From: Micromonospora purpureochromogenes
GTDB lineage: Bacteria; Actinomycetota; Actinomycetes; Mycobacteriales; Micromonosporaceae
DNA length: 64,000 nucleotides
Direction: 5' to 3'
Assembly (NCBI RefSeq): GCF_900091515.1
Contig: NZ_LT607410.1
Coordinates: 1,550,001-1,614,000 of the forward strand
Shown here: positions 51,386 through 60,525 of the stretch, in pieces
How positions within the stretch are numbered: the stretch's first letter is position 1
Layout: every line of letters starts with the position of its first letter
Program-made: the position numbers and the translations under genes
Notes under the pieces: model-generated
The model's database searches: none
What the model was told of the DNA's origin: nothing
The model's input: the letters and a program-made list of their open reading frames with translations, nothing else

Positions 51386-52432
51386 ATGGGCGGGGCCGGC
51401 GGGGTGGTCCGGGCGGCGGTGGTCGGCACCGGGCTGATCGGCGGTTCGGTGCTGCTCCGGCTGCACGCCGCCGGGCTGGACGTGGCCGGCTGGGACCCGG
51501 ACGAGGCGACCCGGCGGCAGGCCCGGCGGGTCGGCATACCGGCACCGGAGCGGCTGATCGACGCGGTGGCCGACCGGGACGTGGTCTTCCTCTGCGGGCC
51601 GCTGCCCACCCTGCCGCGGACCCTGGTCGAGGTGGCCGCGGCGACCGGCGAGGACTGCCTGCTCACCGACGTCGGGAGCACCAAGGCGGAGCTGGCCGCG
51701 TTCGCCGCCGCGCAGGGGCTGACCCACCGCTTCGTCCCCGGCCACCCGATGGCGGGCACCGACCGGGCCGGCCTGACTGCTGCGGTGCCGGGGCTCTTCG
51801 ACGACGCCGCCTGGGTGCTCTGCCCCGCGCCCGGCCCCGGCCTGGCCGCCTTCCGCCGGCTCACCGTGCTGGTGATGGAGGTGTTCGCCGCCCGGGTGGT
51901 GCCGATGGCGGCCGACCGGCACGACGCGGTCGTGGCGCTCGCCTCGCACGTGCCGCACCTGCTCGCCGGCGCCCTCGCCGGGGCGGCCGAGCGCTCCCCG
52001 CTGCGCGACGCCGTCCTCGGCCTCGCCGCCGGAAGCTTCCGCGACGGCACCCGGGTCGCCGGCACGCCGCCGGAGCGGACGGCGAACATGCTGCTCGCCA
52101 ACCGGGCGGAGGTGCTGGCCGCGCTGACCTCGGTCACCCTGTTCCTCGATGAACTGGCGGCCGCGCTGCGCGACGACGACCGGGCCGCGCTCACCGCCCG
52201 GCACGGCGAGGGCCGCGACGCCCGGGTCGCGCTGGCCGGCCGCGCGACGGTCGAGCTGCGGCGGGCCTTCCCGCTGGCCGGCGGCGGGGACGCGGAGCTG
52301 CGCTTCCTGCTCGAGCTGGGCGCGGCCGGCGGGTACCTCGACGGGTGCCGGACGACCGGCGACCAGGTCGAGTACGCGGCCCGCCGGTTGGCCGTGGAAC
52401 CGGGCGGCCCACCGGGCCCGCCGCTAGGGTGA
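51386..52432 (+). CDS. tyrA: Prephenate dehydrogenase
   Basis: A 348-aa NAD(P)-dependent enzyme of tyrosine biosynthesis. The Rossmann fingerprint is AAVVGTGLIGGSVLLRLHAAGLDVAGWDPD. LLTDVGSTKAELAAFA, FVPGHPMAGTDRAGL (substrate His/Ser region) and SHVPHLLAGALAG are family motifs. The C-terminal helical domain mediates dimerisation; no ACT domain. ATG at 51386, 7 bp after dapC, so part of the same run. Confidence 0.9.
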   Translation: MGGAGGVVRAAVVGTGLIGGSVLLRLHAAGLDVAGWDPDEATRRQARRVGIPAPERLIDAVADRDVVFLCGPLPTLPRTLVEVAAATGEDCLLTDVGSTKAELAAFAAAQGLTHRFVPGHPMAGTDRAGLTAAVPGLFDDAAWVLCPAPGPGLAAFRRLTVLVMEVFAARVVPMAADRHDAVVALASHVPHLLAGALAGAAERSPLRDAVLGLAAGSFRDGTRVAGTPPERTANMLLANRAEVLAALTSVTLFLDELAAALRDDDRAALTARHGEGRDARVALAGRATVELRRAFPLAGGGDAELRFLLELGAAGGYLDGCRTTGDQVEYAARRLAVEPGGPPGPPLG

Positions 52433-52436
52433 GGGC

Positions 52437-53078
52437 GTGACGGACGGACCGGTCGTGGCGGTGCGCGGTGAGGCGTACCGGGAGGTCGCGCCCGAGCTGG
52501 CCCGCTTCCAGGTGACCGCGACGGCCCGCGAGCGGGACCGGGAGGTCACCCTGACCCGGCTCGCCGAGCGGGCCGCCGCCGTGCGGGTGCTGCTCGACGA
52601 GCACGCCGCCGCGCTGGACCGCCGGGAGGCCGGCGACCTGCGGGTACGTCCCGAGACCAACCGCTCCGGCGAACGGGTGGTCGGCTACCACGGCAGCGTG
52701 ACCACCAGCGTCACCGTCACCGACTTCGCCGTCCTCGCCGAACTGATGCTCCGCCTGGCCGACCAGGAGCAGGTCGAGGTCGCCGGCCCCTGGTGGTCGC
52801 TGCGGCCGGACAGCCCGGCCCACCGGGAGGCCCGGCACGCCGCCATCGCCGACGCGCTGCACCGGGCCCGGGAGTACGCCGAGGCGTTGGGCGCCCGGGT
52901 CACCGCCCTGCTGGAGCTGGCCGACGCGGAGGAGGGGTTCGCCCCGATGGCCGGCGCGGCGTTCTCCCGCCGGATGGAGAAGGGCGCGCCGCCGGAGCTG
53001 GAACTCGACCCGCAGCCGCAGACCGTGCACGCCGTGGTGCGGGCCCGGTTCACCGTCAGCGACCCGGTCCTGCCCTGA
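52437..53078 (+). CDS. SIMPL-domain (DUF541) protein
   Basis: A 213-aa protein of the SIMPL family: VVAVRGEAYREVAPELARFQVTATARERDREVTLTRLAERAAAVRVLL at the start and HREARHAAIADALHRAREYAEALGARVTALLELAD towards the end. Here it lacks a signal peptide, whereas many members are periplasmic. Function unclear in the family. GTG at 52437 is 4 bp after the tyrA stop; its stop overlaps the next start (TGATG). Confidence 0.85.
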   Translation: MTDGPVVAVRGEAYREVAPELARFQVTATARERDREVTLTRLAERAAAVRVLLDEHAAALDRREAGDLRVRPETNRSGERVVGYHGSVTTSVTVTDFAVLAELMLRLADQEQVEVAGPWWSLRPDSPAHREARHAAIADALHRAREYAEALGARVTALLELADAEEGFAPMAGAAFSRRMEKGAPPELELDPQPQTVHAVVRARFTVSDPVLP

Positions 53079-53725
53079 TGCCCGAGGCCCCCCCGCTCCC
53101 GCTCGACGACCTGGTGGCCCGGGCCCGGGCCCTGGCCGAGGCGGGGCCCCGGCAGTTGCTCGGCATCGCCGGGGCGCCCGGGGCGGGCAAGTCCACCCTG
53201 GCCGAGCGGATCGTCGCGGCGGTCGGCCCGAGCGCCCGGCTGGTGCCGATGGACGGCTTCCACCTGGCCCAGGCCGAGCTGGAGCGGCTGGGCCGCGCCG
53301 CGCGCAAGGGCGCGGCCGACACCTTCGACGCCAACGGGTACGTCTCGCTGCTGCGCCGACTGCGACGGCTGGAGCCGACCGCGGTCTACGCGCCGCTGTT
53401 CCGCCGGGACCTGGAGGAGCCGGTGGCCGGGGCGATCGAGGTGCCGCCCTCGGTCCGGCTGGTGGTGACCGAGGGCAACTACCTGCTGCTCACCGACCCG
53501 CCGTGGGACGACGTGCGGCCGCTGCTGCACGAGGCGTGGTTCGTCGACCTGGACGCGGAGTCGCGGCTGCGCCGGCTCGTCGCCCGGCACGAGGCGTACG
53601 GGCGGACGCCGGAGCAGGCGGCGGCCTGGGCGTACGGCACCGACGAGACCAACGCCGCCCTGGTCCGCGGCACCGCGAACTACGCCGACCTGGTGGTCCG
53701 TCTAACCGACCCCCCGCCGGGGTGA
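53078..53725 (+). CDS. P-loop nucleoside/pantothenate-kinase-like protein
   Basis: A 215-aa kinase of the uridine-kinase/PanK-like group. Walker A is GIAGAPGAGKST; VPMDGFHLAQAELERLGRAARKGAADTFDANGYVSLL holds the acidic substrate-binding residue and the fructose/nucleoside-kinase-like lid; VVTEGNYLLL is Walker B-like; ESRLRRLVARHEAYG ends the lid region. Substrate (nucleoside, sugar or pantothenate) is unresolved. ATG at 53078. The last 24 bp overlap the convergent membrane hydrolase gene. Confidence 0.85.
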   Translation: MPEAPPLPLDDLVARARALAEAGPRQLLGIAGAPGAGKSTLAERIVAAVGPSARLVPMDGFHLAQAELERLGRAARKGAADTFDANGYVSLLRRLRRLEPTAVYAPLFRRDLEEPVAGAIEVPPSVRLVVTEGNYLLLTDPPWDDVRPLLHEAWFVDLDAESRLRRLVARHEAYGRTPEQAAAWAYGTDETNAALVRGTANYADLVVRLTDPPPG

Positions 53726-56284
53726 CGGGACGCCGCGCCGCAGCAGCCGGGCGACCATGGCACGTTCCCGCTGGAACTCCACCGCCTCCGGATATCCGCT
53801 GTGGTTGCGGATCGGCGGGTCGGCGACCTCCCCGCCGCTGGGGTGCAGCGCCTCCGGGTCGACGACCGGCACCTCCCGCTCTCCGGCGGTGACCTGCCAG
53901 CCCAGCGGGTCGGTGGGGCGCCAGAAGTTGGTCCAGGCGACGCACCCGTCGGGCCAGGTGAGGGTGCCGGCGAGCACCCGGAGCCGGTCCGGCCCGAAGT
54001 ACGCCGGGAAGACCCGGCCGTAGAGCCGGGTGAGCTGGCAGCCGTAGGAGAAGAACCAGATCCGCCGGCGCCAGCGTGCCGGCAGTTGGAGCAGCATCGA
54101 GGCGCAGATGACGGTCCCCTGGCTGTGCCCGGAGAGGATCACCCCGTCCATTCGGCGCGGGTCCTGCTCGGCCAGCGCGAGGATCCCGGCGACCCGGGTC
54201 TGGAGTTCGGGCACCGCCCGCTCGGCGTAGCTCGGCGGGGCCAGTGGGTGGGCGGCGCGGGGCCAGAAGGTGCCGACGTCCCAGACGACGCCGACCGAGC
54301 GGCGGACGGTGTCGTTGCGGTAGACCAGCAGCCCCACCCCGGCGACCACCACCGGCAGCCAGCCCAGCATCATGTCGCCGACGTCCGCGACGGTGTGGAT
54401 CACCGCCTGCCAGCCGACGGCGGACCCCGGGACGGGACGGCTGCGGGACAGCGCCGCCGCGCAGCAGAGGGCGGCCAGCACCACCGACACGGTGGCGTAG
54501 CGGCCGACCAGCCGGACGGCGTGTTCGCCGACCAGCCGGTGCACGGCGCGGTAACCGCTGACGTCGCGGCAGCGCCGCCGGTCGTGGGCGGAGTGGACGG
54601 TCCCGGGCCCGGTCAGCGCGGCGTACTCCTGGCGGCGCAGCCGCCCGAAGAGCAGGCCGGCGCGGATCCCGATGCCGACGAGGGCGGCCACCGCCACGGC
54701 GAAGGCCAGCCCGGCCCAGAACACCGCCAGTGGCGGCATCACCCGTTCGGGCCGGGCGTCGTCGTTGAGCCGTTCGGCGGCCCAGTGCAGCAGCCCGGCG
54801 CCGTAGGCGACGGCCATCATCCAGCCGGCGCCGGCGACCAGGGTCGGACCCCGACCACCCCAGGCCAGGTCGGTGTGCGGGCCGGGGGGCTGCTGGTCGG
54901 CGTCGCCGCGGGTCCGGGGCAGCAGCAGACCGGTCGCGGCGACCGCGATCGCCGGCACGGCGAGCACCCAGGTGCTCAGTCCAGATGGTGCGGCCGGCAC
55001 TCCGGGCAGCCCGCCCTCGATCCAGCCCACCCCGAGCGGCAGCAGCGCCGCGCAGAGCACCGGGGCGAGCAGCGCGCGCCGTCCCGACCGCGTGACCGCG
55101 CCGATGGCGATCAGCAGCAGCAGCTGGTACGTGGCCAGCCAGGCGACGGCCGTGTCGTACCCGGGCAGCGACCGGTCCGCCAGGCAGCCCGGCGTGTCGG
55201 GGGCCCCGGTGCAGCCGGCCGGCGGGCGGAACTGCCCGAGCGGTCGGCCGGCGGGCCCGTCGGGCAGTACCAGGAGCACGAAGGTTCCGGTCAGTCCCAG
55301 GCCGAGCAGCGTCCCGACGGCGGCGGTCCACCGGCCCAGCGGGGTGTCCCCGCGGCGTCGGGTCAGGTAGGGCCGGCCGATCGCGACGACGGCTGTCCCG
55401 ACCACCGCGGCGAGGGCGGCGACGGTGGTCCAGGCGACCACCGCCCGGGCGCCCCGGGGCGGGTCCATCACGAGCACCGCCGCGATCGGCACCGACGCGG
55501 CGACCGCCGCCCCGGTGCACAGGTGCAGCACGGCGGCCCGGCGCAGCTGCCCCTCGCCGCACCAGAAGGTCGGGTCCTGCAACGGGTTCGCCGGCGACGG
55601 CGGGTCGGTCGGCAGGGCGACGTCCGGTCCGGCGTCGCTGCGGGGGCGGGCGGGACGCGGCTCGGCGGGCATCTCGGCCTCGTACTGGTAGGTGCGCCAG
55701 GCGACCACGCCGAGCACGGCCAGCACGGCCAGCGGCAGCAGCAGGCCCACGGCGAGCGCGTGGGCGTCCGCCCGCCACCAGCCGTGGCCGAGGAACTCCC
55801 ACGGGCCGGGCACGCGGCCGAGGCAGTCCTGGTCCACGCACTGCCAGGCGATCAGGTCCACGCCCACCCCGGTCAGCGTGATCGACAGGGTGGCGGTGAG
55901 GCTCAGGCAGAAGAGGCGGATCAGCCAGGCGGCGATGCCGGAGCGGCCGGCCCAGCGTTCCGTGTCCGGGTCCGGCGGGATGTCGGGGCGGGCGTGCAGG
56001 GCCACGTTGGCCAGGGTGAACGGCAGCAGCACCGTCCACAGGGCCCGCTCGACGTCCCGCGCGGTCCGCGCGCCGGAGGTGAGCTGCCCCCAGCTGTACG
56101 CCTCGACGGTGATCGGGTCGTCCGGGCCGGCGGAGGTGGACCGGTAGAAGCCGGTGACCTTGTCGCCGGCCACCAGGGCGGGTTGCGGGCCGGACCCGGC
56201 GGGTTCGGGCCGCAGCCCGAGGAGCTGGTTGGGCGGGGTGTTGGACACCCCGTGCACCCGTAGTTCGAGCACCCGTTCGTCCAT
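53702..56284 (-). CDS. Large integral membrane protein with alpha/beta-hydrolase (lipase-like) domain
   Basis: An 860-aa protein. The N-terminus (VLELRVHGVSNTPPNQLLGL) looks like the first strand and HG motif of a lipase fold. About 10-12 membrane segments follow (VLLPFTLANVALHA, ALAVGLLLPLAVLAVLGVVAW, AVLHLCTGAAVAASVPIAAVL and others). The C-terminal ~230 residues return to the hydrolase with nucleophile elbow ILSGHSQGTVICASMLL (GHSQG) and WTNFWRPTDPLGWQV. Membrane helices thus interrupt a single hydrolase domain. Substrate unknown, possibly lipids. ATG at 56284. Confidence 0.8.
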   Translation of the reverse strand: MDERVLELRVHGVSNTPPNQLLGLRPEPAGSGPQPALVAGDKVTGFYRSTSAGPDDPITVEAYSWGQLTSGARTARDVERALWTVLLPFTLANVALHARPDIPPDPDTERWAGRSGIAAWLIRLFCLSLTATLSITLTGVGVDLIAWQCVDQDCLGRVPGPWEFLGHGWWRADAHALAVGLLLPLAVLAVLGVVAWRTYQYEAEMPAEPRPARPRSDAGPDVALPTDPPSPANPLQDPTFWCGEGQLRRAAVLHLCTGAAVAASVPIAAVLVMDPPRGARAVVAWTTVAALAAVVGTAVVAIGRPYLTRRRGDTPLGRWTAAVGTLLGLGLTGTFVLLVLPDGPAGRPLGQFRPPAGCTGAPDTPGCLADRSLPGYDTAVAWLATYQLLLLIAIGAVTRSGRRALLAPVLCAALLPLGVGWIEGGLPGVPAAPSGLSTWVLAVPAIAVAATGLLLPRTRGDADQQPPGPHTDLAWGGRGPTLVAGAGWMMAVAYGAGLLHWAAERLNDDARPERVMPPLAVFWAGLAFAVAVAALVGIGIRAGLLFGRLRRQEYAALTGPGTVHSAHDRRRCRDVSGYRAVHRLVGEHAVRLVGRYATVSVVLAALCCAAALSRSRPVPGSAVGWQAVIHTVADVGDMMLGWLPVVVAGVGLLVYRNDTVRRSVGVVWDVGTFWPRAAHPLAPPSYAERAVPELQTRVAGILALAEQDPRRMDGVILSGHSQGTVICASMLLQLPARWRRRIWFFSYGCQLTRLYGRVFPAYFGPDRLRVLAGTLTWPDGCVAWTNFWRPTDPLGWQVTAGEREVPVVDPEALHPSGGEVADPPIRNHSGYPEAVEFQRERAMVARLLRRGVPSPRRGVG

Positions 56285-56377
56285 CCGTGCCCCCTGGTGT
56301 CGCGCTCACTACCCAGAGTGCACCCCGATGCCGGGTTGGGGCCACCGGTATATCCGCTGTTTCGGCAGGTCAAGCGG

Positions 56378-56926
56378 CTATTCCAGGGTGCGCACCGGGC
56401 GGGCGGGATTGCCGACGGCGACCACGTTGGGTGGCAGATCCCTGGTCACGACGGCGCCGGCGCCGACCACGGTGTTCGCGCCGACCGTCACCCCGGCGAG
56501 CACGACGGCCCCGCCGCCGAGCCAGGCGTTGTCGCCGATGGTGATCGGCTTCGCCGCCTCCCACTTCTTCCGGCGCGGGCCGGGCTCGATCGGATGGGTA
56601 GGGGTGAGCAGCTGCACGTTGGGTCCGATCTGGACGTCGGCGCCGATGGTGATCCGGGCGACGTCGAGGAAGACCGCGTTGAAGTTCACGAAGCAGCGCG
56701 GACCGAGGTGGATCTGCCAGCCGTAGTCGCAGTGGAAGGGCGGACGGATCCAGGTGTCCTCGCCGAGCGAGCCGAGCAGCTCGCGCAGCGCGGCCAGGCG
56801 CCCCAGCGGGTCGTTGGCGGCGGTGGTGTTGAAGCGCTCCATCAGCTGGGTGGCGCGGTCGAGGTCGGCGATGATCGCGGGCTCGTTGGCGAGGTAGGGC
56901 TCGCCGGCCAGCATTCGTTCCCGCAT
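56378..56926 (-). CDS. Hexapeptide-repeat sugar O-acetyltransferase (Maa/NodL-like)
   Basis: A 182-aa left-handed beta-helix acetyltransferase. MRERMLAGEPYLANEPAIIADLDRATQLMERFN is the Maa N-domain; PPFHCDYGWQIHLGPRCFVNFNAVFLDVARITIGADVQIGPNVQLLTPTHPIEP includes the catalytic His region. The closing hexapeptides are WLGGGAVVLAGVTVGANTVVGAGAVVTRDLPPNVVAVGNPARPVR. It acetylates free sugars or glycosides. ATG at 56926 matches homologues; an in-frame ATG at 56983 adds 19 residues and cannot be excluded. Confidence 0.88.
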   Translation of the reverse strand: MRERMLAGEPYLANEPAIIADLDRATQLMERFNTTAANDPLGRLAALRELLGSLGEDTWIRPPFHCDYGWQIHLGPRCFVNFNAVFLDVARITIGADVQIGPNVQLLTPTHPIEPGPRRKKWEAAKPITIGDNAWLGGGAVVLAGVTVGANTVVGAGAVVTRDLPPNVVAVGNPARPVRTLE

Positions 56927-57001
56927 GGACCTCACCGGGCGATCATCGCCGGCTGGGTCCCCGCGAGGGGCGGGGACGGTCATATTCCGGACTTTCCTTC
57001 T

Positions 57002-57016
57002 GCATACCCGGTATGC
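57002..57016. promoter_or_regulatory. Palindrome GCATACCCGGTATGC
   Basis: Near-perfect inverted repeat (GCATAC/GTATGC around CCG) between the divergent acetyltransferase and subtilase genes. Its first 14 bases recur exactly at 62993-63006. Likely a regulator site; the regulator is unknown. Confidence 0.6.
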
Positions 57017-57075
57017 AATTCTGGTCGCTGTCAATGTGACTCCCGTCTATGAGGACGCTTCCCGAGGAGGATCCG

Positions 57076-60000
57076 TTGCACAGAACCAGAAGAAAGACCG
57101 CCGCGCTCGGGCTGGTGCTCGGCCTGGCGCTCGGCGCCCCGGCCACCGCCTCGGCCGCCGCACCGACCGCACCGGCGGATGCCGCCGGGGCCGCCCGGCC
57201 GGCCGGGAAACCATCCACCCCGACCGGTGGGTCGACCACCGTCACCCTGGTCACCGGGGACCGGGTCACCGTCACCGGCTCCGGCGACGCCGCCGTCCGG
57301 CCCGCCGCCGGCCGGGGTGACCTCCGATTCCTGGTACGCCGGGAGCGCGGGCACCTGACCGTGGTGCCGCAGGACGCGCTGGCGCTGATCCGCGCCGGCC
57401 GGGTCGACCGTCGACTCTTCGACGTCACCGAGCTGATCTCCGCCGGCTACGACGACGCCCGCCGCGACGACCTGCCGCTGCTGGTGTCGTACGCCCCGGG
57501 GGAGGCCCGGCGCGGCGTGGCCGCGCTGCCCGGCGCCCGGGTGACCCGGGACCTGCCAGCGATCCGCGGCGCCGCCCTCACCGCCGGCAAGTCCACCGCC
57601 GGTCAGGTGTGGTCGGCGGTCACCACCGGCTCCACCGGCACCCGGCTCGGCGCAGCGGGGGGCGTCGAGCGGATCTGGCTCGACGGCCGCCGCCGGGTCA
57701 CCCTGGACCACAGCGTGCCCCAGATCGGGGCGCCCACCGCCTGGTCGGCCGGCTTCACCGGCAAGGGCGTCAGCGTCGCGGTGCTGGACACCGGCGTCGA
57801 CACGACCCACCCCGACCTGGCCGGCAAGGTGGCCGAATCGCGCAACTTCACCGAGGTCACCGACGACCGGGACACGGTCGGCCACGGCACCCACGTCGCC
57901 TCCACCATCGCCGGCAGCGGCGCCGCCTCCGGCGGCCGGTACAAGGGCGTCGCGCCGGACGCCACGCTGCTCAACGGCAAGGTCTGCGAGGACATCGGGT
58001 GCAGCGACTCGGCCATCCTGGCCGGGATGCAGTGGGCCGCCGTCGACAAGCGGGCCACCGTGGTCAACATGAGCCTCAGCGGCTGGGACTTCCCCGAGGT
58101 CGACCCGCTGGAGGAGGCGGTGCAGACGCTGACCGCACAGACCGGCACCCTCTTCGTCACCGCCGCCGGCAACGCCGGATCGGACGCCTCCGTCGGCTCC
58201 CCGGCCAGCGCCGACGCGGCGCTCGCCGTCGGCGCGGTGGACCGCGACGACCAGCTCGCCGGGTTCTCCAGCCGCGGCCCCCGGGTGGGCGACGACGCGG
58301 TGAAGCCCGACATCACCGCGCCCGGCGTCGACATCGTCGCCGCCCGGTCCGCCACCGGCGCCATCGGCGACCCGGTGGGGGAGAAGTACGTCGCGCTATC
58401 CGGCACCTCGATGGCCACCCCGCACGTGGCGGGCTCGGTGGCGCTCCTGGCCCAGCAGCACCCGGACTGGAAGGCCGGCCAGTTCAAGGCGACGCTGATG
58501 GCCGCCGCGAAGCCGCACCCGGCGCAGACCGCGTACGAGCAGGGGGCCGGCCGGGTCGACCTGAGCCGCGCGATCGGCCAGCAGGTGACCAGTGACCCGG
58601 TGAGCGTCTCCTTCGGCCGCACGCTCTGGCCGCACGGCGACGACGCGCCGATCACCCGCACGGTGGCCTGGCGCAACGCCGGCCCGACCGCGGTCACGCT
58701 CGACCTGAGCACCGAGATCACCGGCCCGGGTGGCCAGCAAGCGCCGGCGGGGATGTTCCGCCTCGGCGCGACCCGGGTGACCGTGCCCGCGGGCGGCCGG
58801 GCGGAGACCACCGTCACCGCCGACACCCGGCTCGGTGCCGCCGACGGCTACTGGACCGGCCGGGTCGTCGCCCGCTCCGGCGGCACCGTCGCGGTGACCC
58901 CGGTGGCGGTGAACCGGGAGGTGGAGAGCTACACCCTGACGCTGACCCACCTGGACCGGTCCGGCCGGCCGACGGCCGACTACTACACCAGCCTGGCCAG
59001 CCTGGACCGCTTCGACATCCGGGACGCCTACGACCCCGACGGGGTGGCCCAGGTACGGCTGCCCAGGGGGCGCTACGGCCTGAGCACGCTCATCTTCGAG
59101 CCCGCCCCCGAGGGCGAAGCCGGCGGGCTGACCATGCTGGCCCAGCCCGAGCTGACCGTCGACCGGGACCTCACGCTCACCGTGGACGCCCGGCGGGGCA
59201 AGCCGGTCCTGACCACGATCCCGAAGCGGGACGCGGCGCCGCTGCTGATCGACGTCAGTGCGGTCTTCTTCGCCGACGACGGCGGCAGCTACGGCTTCGG
59301 GCTCTGGGCCGACAGCTTCGCCGGCCTGACCACCGCCCAGCTCGGCAGCCCGGTCTCCGCGGACCGGTTCGTCTCGACGATCAGCAGCCAGTGGGCCGAC
59401 CGGGAGGCCGCCAGCAGTCCCTACCTGTACGCGCTGAGCGAGGCGGTCCCCGGCCGGATGCCGACCGGCTTCGTCCGGCACTACCGGGCCGGCGACCTGG
59501 CCACCGTGGTGCACCGGTTCCGGGGCGGGTACCCGGGGATGGTCGCCGAGCGGATCGTCATCCCGGAGCTGGAGTACAACACCGGGGCTTCGGCGATCGT
59601 CCTGCCGACCCAGGTGCCCGGTGAGCGGGTCGAGCACTACAACACCAGGGGCGTGCGCTGGGAGTCCGAGCTCGACTTCGGGGTGGTCGGCGAAGAGGGC
59701 TGGCTGGAGCCGAAGGCGGCGCTGTTCTCCGTGCCGACCGCGTACCGGGCGGGGCGGACGGTCCACGAGACCTGGAACCAGGCCCCGTACGGGCCGTCGT
59801 TCCCGGCCCCGCGCTGGCCGGAGGAGAGCGTCAGCCGCACCGGTGACCTCATCCTCGTCGGCCTGCCGGTGCACAGCGACGCCGCCGGGCACCCCGGCGG
59901 GTCGGTCACCGACACCGCCCGGACCGCCCTGTGGCGCAACGGGAAGCTGGTCGGCGAGAGCGAGTACGCCGGCTACGGCGAGTTCACCGTGCCGGCCGCG

Positions 60001-60441
60001 GCGGCCGACTACAAGCTGACGGTGTCGGCCACCCGGAGCTTCACCGACCTGAGCACCGAGGTGGAGTCGACGTGGACCTTCCGGTCCGGTCACGTCGCCG
60101 GTGACACCCCGGCCCGGCTGCCCCTGCTGGCGGTGCGCTTCGCCCCGCCGCTGCGGGTCGACAACAGCGCGGCGGCCGGCCGCCTCTTCGCCGTGCCGGT
60201 GCAGGTGCAGCGGCAGCCCGGGGCGCCGGCCGCCGGGGTGGAGAAGCTGACCGTCGACGCCTCGTACGACGGCGGGAAGACCTGGCGCAAGGCCGCCGTG
60301 CTCCGGGTGCCCGGGAAGGGCTGGGTCGCGCTGCTGCGGCACCCGGCCGGCCCCGGTCACGTCTCCCTGCGGGCCACCGCCCGGGACACCGCCGGCAACA
60401 CGGTGACCGAGCGGATCGTCCAGGCGTACCGGCTGCGGTGA
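57076..60441 (+). CDS. Large secreted subtilisin-like (S8) serine protease
   Basis: An 1121-aa extracellular protease. The TTG at 57076 is chosen because GAGGAGG lies 5 nt before it and the product then opens with a clean signal peptide (HRTRRKTAALGLVLGLALGAPATASAAA). The upstream ATG at 57049 has no RBS. After a propeptide (~45-210) the S8 triad is Asp238 (VAVLDTGVDTTHPDL), His270 (VGHGTHVAST), oxyanion Asn366 and Ser445 (LSGTSMATPHVAGS). About 640 further residues form beta-sandwich-like domains (VSVSFGRTLWPHG, YDGGKTWRKAAVL) common in actinobacterial S8 proteins. It probably degrades environmental protein. Confidence 0.92.
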   Translation: MHRTRRKTAALGLVLGLALGAPATASAAAPTAPADAAGAARPAGKPSTPTGGSTTVTLVTGDRVTVTGSGDAAVRPAAGRGDLRFLVRRERGHLTVVPQDALALIRAGRVDRRLFDVTELISAGYDDARRDDLPLLVSYAPGEARRGVAALPGARVTRDLPAIRGAALTAGKSTAGQVWSAVTTGSTGTRLGAAGGVERIWLDGRRRVTLDHSVPQIGAPTAWSAGFTGKGVSVAVLDTGVDTTHPDLAGKVAESRNFTEVTDDRDTVGHGTHVASTIAGSGAASGGRYKGVAPDATLLNGKVCEDIGCSDSAILAGMQWAAVDKRATVVNMSLSGWDFPEVDPLEEAVQTLTAQTGTLFVTAAGNAGSDASVGSPASADAALAVGAVDRDDQLAGFSSRGPRVGDDAVKPDITAPGVDIVAARSATGAIGDPVGEKYVALSGTSMATPHVAGSVALLAQQHPDWKAGQFKATLMAAAKPHPAQTAYEQGAGRVDLSRAIGQQVTSDPVSVSFGRTLWPHGDDAPITRTVAWRNAGPTAVTLDLSTEITGPGGQQAPAGMFRLGATRVTVPAGGRAETTVTADTRLGAADGYWTGRVVARSGGTVAVTPVAVNREVESYTLTLTHLDRSGRPTADYYTSLASLDRFDIRDAYDPDGVAQVRLPRGRYGLSTLIFEPAPEGEAGGLTMLAQPELTVDRDLTLTVDARRGKPVLTTIPKRDAAPLLIDVSAVFFADDGGSYGFGLWADSFAGLTTAQLGSPVSADRFVSTISSQWADREAASSPYLYALSEAVPGRMPTGFVRHYRAGDLATVVHRFRGGYPGMVAERIVIPELEYNTGASAIVLPTQVPGERVEHYNTRGVRWESELDFGVVGEEGWLEPKAALFSVPTAYRAGRTVHETWNQAPYGPSFPAPRWPEESVSRTGDLILVGLPVHSDAAGHPGGSVTDTARTALWRNGKLVGESEYAGYGEFTVPAAAADYKLTVSATRSFTDLSTEVESTWTFRSGHVAGDTPARLPLLAVRFAPPLRVDNSAAAGRLFAVPVQVQRQPGAPAAGVEKLTVDASYDGGKTWRKAAVLRVPGKGWVALLRHPAGPGHVSLRATARDTAGNTVTERIVQAYRLR

Positions 60442-60447
60442 ACGACG

Positions 60448-60479
60448 CCGGGCCCGCGGTTCCATCGCCGTGGGCCCGG
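60448..60479. terminator. Hairpin terminator between subtilase and dapD
   Basis: CCGGGCCCGCGG (60448-60459) pairs with CCGTGGGCCCGG (60468-60479) with one G-T pair and an 8-nt loop, between convergent genes. Confidence 0.8.
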
Positions 60480-60525
60480 ACGCCGGTCGGGGTCGGGGCG
60501 CGTCGCCCCGGCCCCGGCCGGTCCG

